From the NCBI RefSeq assembly GCF_009828745.1, contig NZ_WTSX01000005.1, positions 62,001-126,000 of the forward strand: a stretch of DNA of 64,000 nt. The letters run 5' to 3'. The notes below the pieces were generated by a model. The model did not search any database, was not told the origin of the DNA, and worked only from the letters and a program-made list of their open reading frames with translations. A program made the position numbers and the translations under genes. Origin of the DNA: Erysipelothrix anatis. GTDB taxonomy: Bacteria; Bacillota_I; Bacilli_A; Erysipelotrichales; Erysipelotrichaceae. This document shows positions 45,566 to 54,154 of the stretch, in pieces. How positions within the stretch are numbered: the stretch's first letter is position 1; each line of letters begins with the position of its first letter.

Positions 45566-47338
45566 TTACTCCGATCCTGGTTTGTTTGATCCTGAATTTC
45601 CAGATTCAGGTTTTCCATTATCAGGGTTGCCGGTATCTGGTTTTTCTGGTTCCGGTTTTGTTTCAGGCTCCGGATTGGTCATCTTTTCATAATAATAAAG
45701 CGTTACAGAACTTCCCTCATCTTGAACATAATAGCTTCCTGCTAATGGATTAGTACGTTTGACAACATTGTACTCAAGTTCTTTAATTTCAGCGAGGCTA
45801 AGCCCTGCCTGTGGCAATAATTCTGTTCGCGTTACGATCCCCAACGCTTCAAGTTCTTGTTTGGCTGCCGCAACTGATTTACCTGTAACATCTGGAATTA
45901 AAAGTTGCATCTTTGAACTTACTGTCAGCGTCAATTCACGTCGTTGGTTCGGGACAATTTTATCACCTGGATTTAACCCTGATTGACTAATTACAATTCC
46001 TGGAGCCATATCTTTTCGCGGCTCAGTTACTGTCTTAATTTCAACATTAACATCTTTAAGCGCTTGTGTCACGGCTTCCACCGTCATACCCGTATAATCT
46101 CCTACTTCGAACATCTTTCCATGGGATACCGTTAATTTAATCTGGTCTCCTTTAGCAACAGTTGCTCCTTCACCAGGCTTTGTTGCCATAACAATGCCGG
46201 ATTCGTATTCGTCTGAGTAACTGTAACTCACAGAAGCATTTACATTTAATCCTAATTGTTCAAGTGCTACTTTCGCTTCTTCAACTGTCATACCGGTAAC
46301 TTTCGGAACTTGAATATCAACTTTAGGTTTTGGTCTGAATAGAAACCATGCAAAGAGTCCCACCACAACAACAGCGGCAACACTTCCCCCAATTATCATC
46401 ATTTTTTTACGTTTTTTCTTTTTGGCCTCGAGTTCAGCTTCTTCTTCAGTTAATGTTCCGAGTACACGTGTCCCTTGGTCATCTTCAGGTGTTTCAAACT
46501 CCCACAAGGGTTCATCGGCACGAGAAGGGTCCAAAATATCTGACAAATCCTCGATAAATTCATCGATATTACGGTAACGGTAGTTTCGATTTTTGACTGT
46601 TGCTTTAGCAATAACATTTACGATTGAATTGGGCAAACTCGGATTGAATTTTTGAACCGAGGGAAACGGGTCACGCATATGTTTCATCGCAATTTCGACA
46701 GGATTTTCCCCACGATACGGAATTTCACCCGTTAAGAGTTCATAAAATACGACGCCCAGTGCATAGATATCTGATTGCTTCGTTGCACCTTCTCCACGCG
46801 AAAGTTCTGGAGCCATATAATGGACCGACCCTAATACCGAATCATGACGTGTTAATTGGATTGCGTCGCCTGCAAGGGCGATACCAAAGTCAGTTAGTTT
46901 TACAGTTCCATCATCTTTGATGAGCACATTTTGTGGTTTGATGTCACGGTGAATTACTTGATTCGCATGTGCAACTTGTAGTGCTTGTGCAAGCTGTTTG
47001 ATAATCGCAACAGCTTCAAACTTATCCAAAGCGCCACGTCGATGAATCAACTCTTTTAATGTTGTACCTCTCACCACTTCCATTACAATATAGTGTTGCC
47101 CATTGTCTTCACCGACATCGTAGACTTCTACAATTCCTTGATGACTAAGGCGACTCGCAGCAGTTGCTTCACGCTGAAAACGAAGCAGTGATACTGGGTC
47201 TGTAGACATTTCGCCACGCAGCCGCTTTAATGCAACCTCACGGTCTAAAACTGTGTCTTTCGCAAGAAAAACATCGGCCATTCCGCCATTTCCGATTCTA
47301 CGAATGAGTATGTATCGATTCCCTATGATTTCCGTCAT
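45566..47338 (-). CDS. prkC: Serine/threonine kinase with PASTA domains
   Basis: A 590-residue membrane kinase that senses muropeptides or lipid II. The kinase domain (about 9-270) has the glycine-rich loop RIGNGGMADVFLAKD, lysine in VALKRLR, HRDIKPQNVLI and DFGIAL. A membrane helix lies at about 315-336, followed by three PASTA repeats (starting near IQVPKVTG, FEVGDYTG and LLIPDVTG). The C-terminal tail is repetitive, rich in Pro, Glu, Asn and Gly. It overlaps the phosphatase gene by four bases, so the pair is co-made. Confidence 0.96.
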   Translation of the reverse strand: MTEIIGNRYILIRRIGNGGMADVFLAKDTVLDREVALKRLRGEMSTDPVSLLRFQREATAASRLSHQGIVEVYDVGEDNGQHYIVMEVVRGTTLKELIHRRGALDKFEAVAIIKQLAQALQVAHANQVIHRDIKPQNVLIKDDGTVKLTDFGIALAGDAIQLTRHDSVLGSVHYMAPELSRGEGATKQSDIYALGVVFYELLTGEIPYRGENPVEIAMKHMRDPFPSVQKFNPSLPNSIVNVIAKATVKNRNYRYRNIDEFIEDLSDILDPSRADEPLWEFETPEDDQGTRVLGTLTEEEAELEAKKKKRKKMMIIGGSVAAVVVVGLFAWFLFRPKPKVDIQVPKVTGMTVEEAKVALEQLGLNVNASVSYSYSDEYESGIVMATKPGEGATVAKGDQIKLTVSHGKMFEVGDYTGMTVEAVTQALKDVNVEIKTVTEPRKDMAPGIVISQSGLNPGDKIVPNQRRELTLTVSSKMQLLIPDVTGKSVAAAKQELEALGIVTRTELLPQAGLSLAEIKELEYNVVKRTNPLAGSYYVQDEGSSVTLYYYEKMTNPEPETKPEPEKPDTGNPDNGKPESGNSGSNKPGSE

Positions 47339-48063
47339 TTTTTGTCACCCTCCAACAATATTATCGAGATGTTATCATAGCCCCCAGAACGGTACGCCAT
47401 TTCCATAAGTCGATGTCTTTTTTCTAGTATATTTCCTTCATTCATTATTTGTGTGATCATTGAGTACGGAACATAGCCGTGAAGACCATCACTGGATAAG
47501 AGAAGATAATCCCACCCTTTTTCAATGGTAATTGTTTCAAATGAGATTCTTTCATCGATTCCAACTGCATTCATGAGTACATTTCGTTTTGGATGTTTAT
47601 CAATTTCTTCTTTAGAGATTTGATTACGACGGTACATCTCGTACGCATACGTTTGATCTTCTGATAGTTGTGTTAAGTTTTGATTCTCAAAACGATAAAT
47701 GCGACTATCTCCAATATTAAAGGCAATTGCACCATCTGATAAAATAATGCAAGCAATCATAGTTGTACCCATCCCTTGGAATTCAGGGACCACTAACGAT
47801 TCATGATATACAGCTCTATTTACTTCAGTAATCGCTTTATTAAACCAGGTAGTTACCTCATCTAGCGTCGTAAAGTATTTATGGTCTACAAACGATTCCG
47901 CTAACATACGTGCGGCCATTTCACTTGCAACTGAGCCAGCATTAGCACCACCTATACCATCACATACCATCGCTAAAAGGGCATTATGATTTTCTACAAC
48001 TGCGACATTATCTTGGTTTTCTTTTCGTAATAATCCTATTTCGCTAATGCTTGTATATTTCAC
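47335..48063 (-). CDS. prpC: PP2C-type protein phosphatase
   Basis: A 242-residue metal-dependent phosphatase that reverses PrkC phosphorylation. RKENQDN near the start, VCDGIGGANAGSVAS, FNIGDSRIYRF, LLLSSDGLHGYV and GGYDNISIILL hold the metal aspartates. I prefer the GTG at 48063, seven bases behind GAGAGG; an ATG at 48078 in the same frame has a poorly placed site. Either choice leaves the catalytic core intact. Confidence 0.94.
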   Translation of the reverse strand: MKYTSISEIGLLRKENQDNVAVVENHNALLAMVCDGIGGANAGSVASEMAARMLAESFVDHKYFTTLDEVTTWFNKAITEVNRAVYHESLVVPEFQGMGTTMIACIILSDGAIAFNIGDSRIYRFENQNLTQLSEDQTYAYEMYRRNQISKEEIDKHPKRNVLMNAVGIDERISFETITIEKGWDYLLLSSDGLHGYVPYSMITQIMNEGNILEKRHRLMEMAYRSGGYDNISIILLEGDKK

Positions 48064-48093
48064 GGTTAGACCTCTCATTTCTTCTTGTCTATC

Positions 48094-49308
48094 TTAATAT
48101 TTACGTTGTAACTTGGCAATATAGAATCCATCACCCATGGTTTCCATCGGGTTCATGGTTTCATCGTGAAGCAACGTAAAGTTGTCATGATTCTCTAAAA
48201 ACTCTTTAATTTGTTTTTCATTCTCTTTTCGATTCAGTGTACAGGTTGAATACATCAAGATACCTGATTCTTTTACCATCGGTGCAATGTGACTGAGCAT
48301 GTCTTTTTGAAGAGTCACTAGCGTATCTAAATCTTGTGGATAAATATGATATCGTAAATCATGTTTGTGCGAAAGAACGCCCAATCCTGAGCATGGTGCA
48401 TCAATAAGAATACGATCGTATTGTTCCTTCGATTGATACTCAAGTACATCTTGCGTGTGAATTGTCGCAATTTGTACATTTGTTCGTTCCATCAATTGAC
48501 GTGTGGATGTTGCTCGCGATTCATATAATTCTACGCCATCAATAACACCATTATTTTCCATAAGTGCGGCAATTTGGGTTGTTTTTGTTCCTGGACCACA
48601 GCAGCAATCAAGAACGCGCATACCTGGCTCCAACGCCATCTGTTTCACAACCTCTTGAGAATTAACATCTTGAATTAAGAGGTATCCCTCATCAAGATAG
48701 TTTGTCTTAAATAATTCAGCTTTCGCAATCGTATGCCCCCCAAGTGTATCAAATACTGAAGGATCCAAAGTATCGGTTGGTTTTAGTGTATTTAAGCGAA
48801 CATATGCAGGCTTGATTTGTTGGCAGTAAATTGCGTAATCCAGTGCAAATGCTTCCGAGTATTGTTTGCTTAAAAGTTTTAAAATCCATAATGGCATGCT
48901 GTACTGAATTGATGCTACTTGAAGTGTATCGCCTTCAATAGGTCGTTCGCCTCGCTTCATAACATTTTTCAAAACAGCATTAACGACACCCGCATAGCGG
49001 AATTTTTTTATTTTCTTTGCTAGATCCACTGACTCATTTACGATGGCATAATCGGGTATTTTATCCATTTTGAAAAACTGTGCCAGTCCCATTTTAATTA
49101 TTAACTGAATCTCTTTCGGGAGTTTCTTATCAATTAAATCTTCGAATTGATAATCAAGATACAAACTATGTTGCAACGTTGTGTACACAAGTGCACTTAC
49201 AAACGCTTGATCTTCAGGTTTTAAATCTAATTCTTTTAACACAAGGTGAGCATGTCTATCTTTGAAGTAAACTTCAGATAGAACTTTGTAGGTTTCGGTT
49301 CTTCTCAT
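48094..49308 (-). CDS. rsmB: 16S rRNA cytosine-967 methyltransferase RsmB
   Basis: A 404-residue protein with an N-terminal NusB-like RNA-binding domain (1-130) and a SAM-dependent methyltransferase domain (LDCCCGPGTKTTQIAALMENNGVIDGVE). The catalytic cysteines are in DAPCSGLG and MYSTCTLN. It lies two bases after the priA stop; the def and fmt genes often found in between are absent. Length is slightly below the 430-450 norm. Confidence 0.94.
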   Translation of the reverse strand: MRRTETYKVLSEVYFKDRHAHLVLKELDLKPEDQAFVSALVYTTLQHSLYLDYQFEDLIDKKLPKEIQLIIKMGLAQFFKMDKIPDYAIVNESVDLAKKIKKFRYAGVVNAVLKNVMKRGERPIEGDTLQVASIQYSMPLWILKLLSKQYSEAFALDYAIYCQQIKPAYVRLNTLKPTDTLDPSVFDTLGGHTIAKAELFKTNYLDEGYLLIQDVNSQEVVKQMALEPGMRVLDCCCGPGTKTTQIAALMENNGVIDGVELYESRATSTRQLMERTNVQIATIHTQDVLEYQSKEQYDRILIDAPCSGLGVLSHKHDLRYHIYPQDLDTLVTLQKDMLSHIAPMVKESGILMYSTCTLNRKENEKQIKEFLENHDNFTLLHDETMNPMETMGDGFYIAKLQRKY

Positions 49309-49310
49309 CT

Positions 49311-51440
49311 TTATTCGAGCGTTAATGGATTAACATCAACACTCACTCCTGTTCTATTTATTTTCTTATACAACTCTAATGCTTGATGCGTTTTAGCGAT
49401 CATAACATCGAGATCTTTTCCTTTTAATATTATACGGCTTCTGTGCCTACGATTCAAACGTCGTAACATGACTGGACCGATTTGTTGAATTTGTGGGTCT
49501 TCGACAAACGGAACGAACCCGTTTGCAGCTGCGAATGCTTTGTCTGCATCTTCATCACTAAATATTATAGAAATAAGGTAGCGATACGGTGGATAATTTG
49601 CGATTTGACGGTAGTTCATTTCAAATTTGAAAAAGTGCTTATATTTTTGGTGAATCGCTGTTTGAATCGCGTAGTGATCTGGATTGGCCGTTTGAATCAT
49701 GACTTCCCCTGGATATTGGCCGCGCCCTGCACGCCCAGATGCTTGGAGTAGCATTTCAAATGAAAGCTCTACAGCACGGTAATCTGTGTGAGCCAATGCA
49801 GTATCGGCATTAATAATCCCTACTAATGTCACATTCTCAATATCGAGACCTTTCGCGATCATTTGGGTTCCAACAAGAATATCTGTTTCGTGATTCATGA
49901 AGGCATTTAGAATTTTTTCGTGAGCATTTTTTTGACGGGTAGAATCTGCATCCATACGACCAATTCGAGCCTGTGGAAACAATACTTGTAAATGCTCTTC
50001 CAAACGTTGTGTTCCAACGCCACTACCAACTATGTTTTGATTTCCCTTCGCGTTCGCATTGTGATGTGCTGCGTATCCACACACATGACATTTCAAACTT
50101 GCTTCATCTTTATGATAGTTTAATGAGACATCGCAATTCGGGCATTGAATTACCTCATTATTGACATCTTTAAGCAAGGTCATATACCCACGCCGATTCA
50201 GCAACAACATAACCTGTTGTTTTTTTTGTAGGCGATCATAGATTCCGTCGAGTAACGTCGGTGTCAGCAAATGAGATGCACGGTTTTTAAGTGCCTGACG
50301 CGTATCGATTACGGTTACTTTGGGAAAGGTCTGATTGACACGTTCTGGTAGTTCCAAAAGTGTATAGACTCCTTTTAGAGCTCTTGCATAAGTCTCTAAT
50401 GCTGGTGAAGCGCTCCCTAAGACCAAAGGACATTTATGATACTTGCTTCGGTGAATCGCAACATCACGAGTGTGGTAGAATGGTGTATTTTCTTGCTTAT
50501 AACTACTGTCATGTTCTTCATCCATTACGATTAATCCTAAATTTTGAAATGGCATAAAGGCCGCGGATCGTGTGCCAACGACAATATTGACCTCACCCCG
50601 TTTAACCCGCATGTACTGTTCATATTTTTCTTGGTCATTTAATGCAGAGTGATAAATCGCGACGTCTTCACCAAAGCGCGTAGAAACACGATCAATCATC
50701 TGTGGTGTTAGTGAAATTTCAGGAACTAGAATTAATACTTGCTGCCCCTGACTCACAACATCATGTGCCAACTGTAAGTATACCTCAGTTTTTCCACTAC
50801 CTGTTACACCATGTAACAAGTAAGTGTGTGCACTGTTAAAGTGTACCCGCTTCAGGATATCTGATTGCGCATCTGTTAATGCGTACTTTGCATCCTGCTG
50901 AACTATTGGCTTACTTTCGTAGATAACCTCTTGATCTTCGAGTGCAAGGATTCCCTTATCGATAAGACTACGGAAACCAGAGTACATTTTTTGTGCTTCT
51001 TTTACAGGTAATGTTGTATCCGTGCGAAATGCATCTAGAAATTGTTTTTGAGTCGGTGTCAGTCCTTGGATATTCCCATGCAATCGGCGAACTACCCGTT
51101 GTGTTTTAATACGCTTGGTATTCGATTTAGGTCGTAATTTATTGGGCAAAATTGTTTGAAGACAACGGATCATTGGAGCTATCGTTTGGTCTTTCATCCA
51201 TTCTGCCAATTCAAAAAGTTCTTTATTTATTACCGGTTCGTCATCCAAAACTTCTATAATTTCAGCAATCTCATAATCCATAGGAATTGGGGGATATACT
51301 TGATTCACGAAGCCAATAAGCTCACGGTTATTCATCAAAACCTTAACACGCATACCCGCTTTTACATCATGACTACCGCTTTGGTAAGTCAGTGTTTTGT
51401 TTCCTAAAAAACTATTTTCTATATAGACATCAAGATACAT
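49311..51440 (-). CDS. priA: Primosomal protein N' (PriA helicase) with one zinc site
   Basis: A 709-residue superfamily 2 helicase that restarts collapsed replication forks. Walker A GVTGSGKTEVYLQL, the DEEH box VMDEEHDSSYKQ, and FLVGTQMIAKGLD-like ILVGTQMIAKGLDIENVTLV are intact. Of the eight zinc cysteines only four remain (CPNC and CHVC, about residues 430-455); positions that usually read CRDCGYVPQ and TCPECAS read LKDVNNEVIQ and NANAKGN. So one whole site is lost. ATG 51440 is preferred, six bases after GGAGG. Confidence 0.95.
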   Translation of the reverse strand: MYLDVYIENSFLGNKTLTYQSGSHDVKAGMRVKVLMNNRELIGFVNQVYPPIPMDYEIAEIIEVLDDEPVINKELFELAEWMKDQTIAPMIRCLQTILPNKLRPKSNTKRIKTQRVVRRLHGNIQGLTPTQKQFLDAFRTDTTLPVKEAQKMYSGFRSLIDKGILALEDQEVIYESKPIVQQDAKYALTDAQSDILKRVHFNSAHTYLLHGVTGSGKTEVYLQLAHDVVSQGQQVLILVPEISLTPQMIDRVSTRFGEDVAIYHSALNDQEKYEQYMRVKRGEVNIVVGTRSAAFMPFQNLGLIVMDEEHDSSYKQENTPFYHTRDVAIHRSKYHKCPLVLGSASPALETYARALKGVYTLLELPERVNQTFPKVTVIDTRQALKNRASHLLTPTLLDGIYDRLQKKQQVMLLLNRRGYMTLLKDVNNEVIQCPNCDVSLNYHKDEASLKCHVCGYAAHHNANAKGNQNIVGSGVGTQRLEEHLQVLFPQARIGRMDADSTRQKNAHEKILNAFMNHETDILVGTQMIAKGLDIENVTLVGIINADTALAHTDYRAVELSFEMLLQASGRAGRGQYPGEVMIQTANPDHYAIQTAIHQKYKHFFKFEMNYRQIANYPPYRYLISIIFSDEDADKAFAAANGFVPFVEDPQIQQIGPVMLRRLNRRHRSRIILKGKDLDVMIAKTHQALELYKKINRTGVSVDVNPLTLE

Positions 51441-51463
51441 GCTCATCCTCCTATAAAGACTTA

Positions 51464-51486
51464 AAACAACTCCTAAAGAGTTGTTT
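51464..51486 (-). terminator. Hairpin between gmk and priA
   Basis: A 9-bp stem (AAACAACTC with GAGTTGTTT, 5-nt loop holding the gmk stop codon), followed only by TTAAG on the minus strand after the stem. Probably an attenuator or stability element rather than a full stop. Confidence 0.5.
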
Positions 51487-52045
51487 CAATGTTTCGCTTA
51501 ATAATTAGTGCAACAGAGTCTGCTGCGAGTTGTGGGTTCTCATTACAAATAACGTATCGGTAGTGGTTCATTAGTTCCATTTCTTTACGTGCCTTATCCA
51601 ATCGTTCTTGGATAACATCTTGTGACTCTGTTTGACGTCCTTCAATCCGTCGTTTTAACTCTTCCATACTTGGTGGTACTAAAAAGATACTCAAGGAATC
51701 TGGTACTTTATCAATAACTTGCCGTGCACCTTGTACTTCAATTTCTAAGAGTACATTTTTCCCAAGATCGCGTAAGCGGTCCACTTCCGCCATCAATGTA
51801 CCATAGTAATTGCCAACAAACTCTGCATATTCCAACATTTCATCATTTTCAATTGCTTCTTTAAAACGTTCTTGACTCACAAAATAGTAGTCTTTTCCGT
51901 CAATTTCACCATTTCGCGGTTTACGCGTCGTCATTGAAATTGAAAATGCAAGATTCAGTTCTTCCTTTTCAAAAAAAATCTTTCGTACAGTTCCTTTACC
52001 GACACCGCTTGGACCCGAAAGAATAATGAGTAATCCTCGTTTCAT
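51473..52045 (-). CDS. gmk: Guanylate kinase
   Basis: A 190-residue enzyme phosphorylating GMP to GDP. The P-loop LSGPSGVGKGTVRK, SMTTRKPRNGEIDGKDYYFVS, LEIEVQGARQV and the lid region RRIEGRQTES are typical. ATG 52045 is chosen because AAGAGG lies nine bases ahead; the ATG at 52054 adjoins that site. It opens the gmk-priA-rsmB-prpC-prkC-rsgA-rpe-thiN run. Confidence 0.95.
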   Translation of the reverse strand: MKRGLLIILSGPSGVGKGTVRKIFFEKEELNLAFSISMTTRKPRNGEIDGKDYYFVSQERFKEAIENDEMLEYAEFVGNYYGTLMAEVDRLRDLGKNVLLEIEVQGARQVIDKVPDSLSIFLVPPSMEELKRRIEGRQTESQDVIQERLDKARKEMELMNHYRYVICNENPQLAADSVALIIKRNIETTL

Positions 52046-52073
52046 AAACACCATCCTCTTAAATATTTTTATT

Positions 52074-52084
52074 ATTATACCACA
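52074..52084 (-). promoter_or_regulatory. Extended -10 promoter candidate of gmk
   Basis: On the minus strand TGTGGTATAAT (52074-52084) has the TGn extension before a perfect TATAAT, about 30 bp before the start codon. No clear -35. Confidence 0.6.
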
Positions 52085-52118
52085 GCTTCTCTTAAAATGC
52101 TTTTAAACTCGTGTATTT

Positions 52119-52195
52119 TACAGTGATTCTGCGACAATTTAACACATTAAATTTCATACATTTGAATGATACTCCAATTCTACAGTTATTCTGTG
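52119..52195. repeat. Two related 15-bp direct repeats between gmk and rqcH
   Basis: TACAGTGATTCTGCG (52119-52133) and TACAGTTATTCTGTG (52181-52195) differ at two positions and are 62 bp apart. The second is nearly palindromic (ACAG...CTGT). They might be regulator sites in this divergent promoter region. Confidence 0.35.
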
Positions 52196-52205
52196 CTTTG
52201 CTTTC

Positions 52206-52229
52206 GAGACGCATACCGGTATGATATAA
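52206..52229 (+). promoter_or_regulatory. rqcH promoter candidate with palindromic spacer
   Basis: A perfect TATAAT lies just upstream of the rqcH ribosome site, with TTTCGA at about 17 bp. The spacer contains the 12-bp perfect palindrome CATACCGGTATG (52212-52223). Confidence 0.5.
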
Positions 52230-52254
52230 TACTATCACTTGAGAGGTTGATACT

Positions 52255-53880
52255 ATGGCTATAGATGGCGTTTTACTACATCGCATTGTTACTTTAATGG
52301 ACGAATCGAGTCCAATCAAAATTAATCGCATTACCCAACCGTCAAACCACGAGTTTTTAATTCATGGTTTTGCTGGTAAAAAAATGAATTTAATGATTTC
52401 AACACATCCGGTATTTAGTCGCGTTCAATGGACCCGATCAAAACCTACAACGAACATTGACCAAACACACATGCTCACCTTGATGCGTAAGCATTTAGAT
52501 GGTGGTATTATTACAAAAATTGAACAATATGGTTTTGACCGAATCATTGAAATACATGTTGAACATCGCGATGATATGGGCGTGATTCGCCCGTATCGAT
52601 TAATTGTCGAGCTTCTTGGGAAGTACGCAAACGTTATTATTGTGGATGATAATGGCATTATTGTGGACGCCCTCAAACGAATTTCTCCCTTTGAAAATAC
52701 GTCACGCGCAATTGTAAGCGGAAGCACCTATGATTACCCACCACAATTTGATAAAAAGTCATTCATGGACTTAGCGACATATGATCCTGAGAGTGCATTA
52801 CGAAATCAATTTAATGGTATTTCACCTTTACTTGAACGTGAGTTGACACATCGTCTAAAAACCGAAGATGCCGATACCATCGTTCAAGAACTGATGACAT
52901 CCACAACTCTTTATGTTTATGATAATGACTTTCATATCATCCCGTTAACGCACCTCAATAAACCACATCAAGAATTTCCAATCATGGAAGGATTGGATGC
53001 TTTCTTCCACGATTTACAAGAACAAGACCGGATTAAAGCACAAACAGGAGATTTGGTTAAACTCATTCGACGGGAACTTAAACGCAGCAAACAAAAGTTA
53101 CCACGATTGTACGAAGATGTAGAAAAGGCATTAGACAGTGATCATCTACGTGAATATGGAGACCTTCTCTTCGCCTTCGCTAGCACACTTCCAAATGGGC
53201 AAAACGAGATTACGCTTGAAGACTTTAGTGGCAATCCAGTCACGATTCCGTTGGACCCTCGTTACTCTGGAAAAGACAACGCGCGACTTTATTTCAAAAA
53301 GTACCAAAAAGCGAAAACATCGATTCGTTATTTAGAAGAACAAATCGATAAAACTGAAGCCCGGATTCATTATTTTGAAGGGTTGCAAGTTCAAGTCGAA
53401 CAAGCATCCGTTGAAGATGCACAGGAAATTCAAGAAGAATTAGTATCACAAGGGATCGTTCATCAACGACGACTTAAACGACGTCAAACACAACAAAAGA
53501 AGAAAAAACCAAATTACACAACGATTGTGTATGACGATGAAACAACTATCTTTGTTGGTAAAAACAATATTCAAAATGATGCAATCACCTTTAAGCTTGC
53601 ACGAAAAGATGACATGTGGTTTCATGCTGCATACGACTTTGGCGCCCATGTCTTAATCAAAACGCCCGAATTGGACGAACAAAAGATTAGATTATGTGCT
53701 CACCTTGCAGCTTATTTTTCTAAGAGCAGACTCGGTAGTTCCGTTGAAGTACACTATACCCAAGCCCGTAATATCAAAAAAATTCCAGGTGGTCAGTTAG
53801 GTCTCGTAAGTTTATCCACTCACAAAAGTATCTTTATAGATCCTGATAAAGAACTCATCGACCACTATATCGGCAATTAA
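52255..53880 (+). CDS. rqcH: Rqc2 homologue RqcH (NFACT protein)
   Basis: A 541-residue ribosome quality control factor that binds stalled 50S subunits and adds alanine tails to trapped peptides; also annotated as fibronectin-binding protein. NFACT-N (about 1-180) keeps the DR pair at 95-96 (YGFDRIIEIH) needed for tRNA-Ala recruitment. A helical coiled-coil middle (about 255-420) is followed by NFACT-R (ARKDDMWFHAAYDFGAHVLI). It is divergent from gmk, as yloA is in Bacillus. Confidence 0.94.
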   Translation: MAIDGVLLHRIVTLMDESSPIKINRITQPSNHEFLIHGFAGKKMNLMISTHPVFSRVQWTRSKPTTNIDQTHMLTLMRKHLDGGIITKIEQYGFDRIIEIHVEHRDDMGVIRPYRLIVELLGKYANVIIVDDNGIIVDALKRISPFENTSRAIVSGSTYDYPPQFDKKSFMDLATYDPESALRNQFNGISPLLERELTHRLKTEDADTIVQELMTSTTLYVYDNDFHIIPLTHLNKPHQEFPIMEGLDAFFHDLQEQDRIKAQTGDLVKLIRRELKRSKQKLPRLYEDVEKALDSDHLREYGDLLFAFASTLPNGQNEITLEDFSGNPVTIPLDPRYSGKDNARLYFKKYQKAKTSIRYLEEQIDKTEARIHYFEGLQVQVEQASVEDAQEIQEELVSQGIVHQRRLKRRQTQQKKKKPNYTTIVYDDETTIFVGKNNIQNDAITFKLARKDDMWFHAAYDFGAHVLIKTPELDEQKIRLCAHLAAYFSKSRLGSSVEVHYTQARNIKKIPGGQLGLVSLSTHKSIFIDPDKELIDHYIGN

Positions 53881-53951
53881 TAACCATTACATAGCAAACA
53901 ACACCATGCTATACTATCTATAGAGCAAGTAAAATAAAGGAGGCATTGTAC

Positions 53952-54140
53952 ATGACACCATTTTTAGCTATTCTTCTTCCTGTATTCTCGGTCATCTTTA
54001 TGTATTTCGTAATCAAACATCTCTATATCATGCGTTGTGATGTTTGAGAAATGAAAGTGATGATGCAAGAAGCATTTGATAAGCAACACCGCCCCCATAA
54101 TGATTTTGATGCACACACGCAAGAAAAAGAGTCGGAATAA
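53952..54140 (+). pseudogene. Small membrane protein gene with in-frame TGA
   Basis: A strong ribosome site (AAAGGAGGC) precedes an ATG that opens a 63-codon frame. Codons 1-31 give a membrane segment (MTPFLAILLPVFSVIFMYFV and a short basic tail), codon 32 is TGA (54045-54047), and codons 33-62 continue in the same frame as a hydrophilic tail (EMKVMMQEAFDKQHRPHND...) to TAA within the terminator. A -10 TATACT lies at 53911-53916. It may be a recent nonsense mutation, a readthrough gene, or two short proteins. Function unknown. Confidence 0.6.
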
Positions 54141-54154
54141 TCCGACTCTTTTTT
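54124..54154. terminator. Bidirectional terminator
   Basis: An 11-bp perfect stem (AAAGAGTCGGA with TCCGACTCTTT, 4-nt loop) with A and T runs at its sides. It serves the small membrane protein gene and the converging nuclease-like gene. Confidence 0.92.

Noticed and set aside
53952-54140. UGA as a general tryptophan codon
   Set aside because: TGA is used as a true stop in coupled overlaps (for example at 15599, 30339 and 43998), so the code looks standard.
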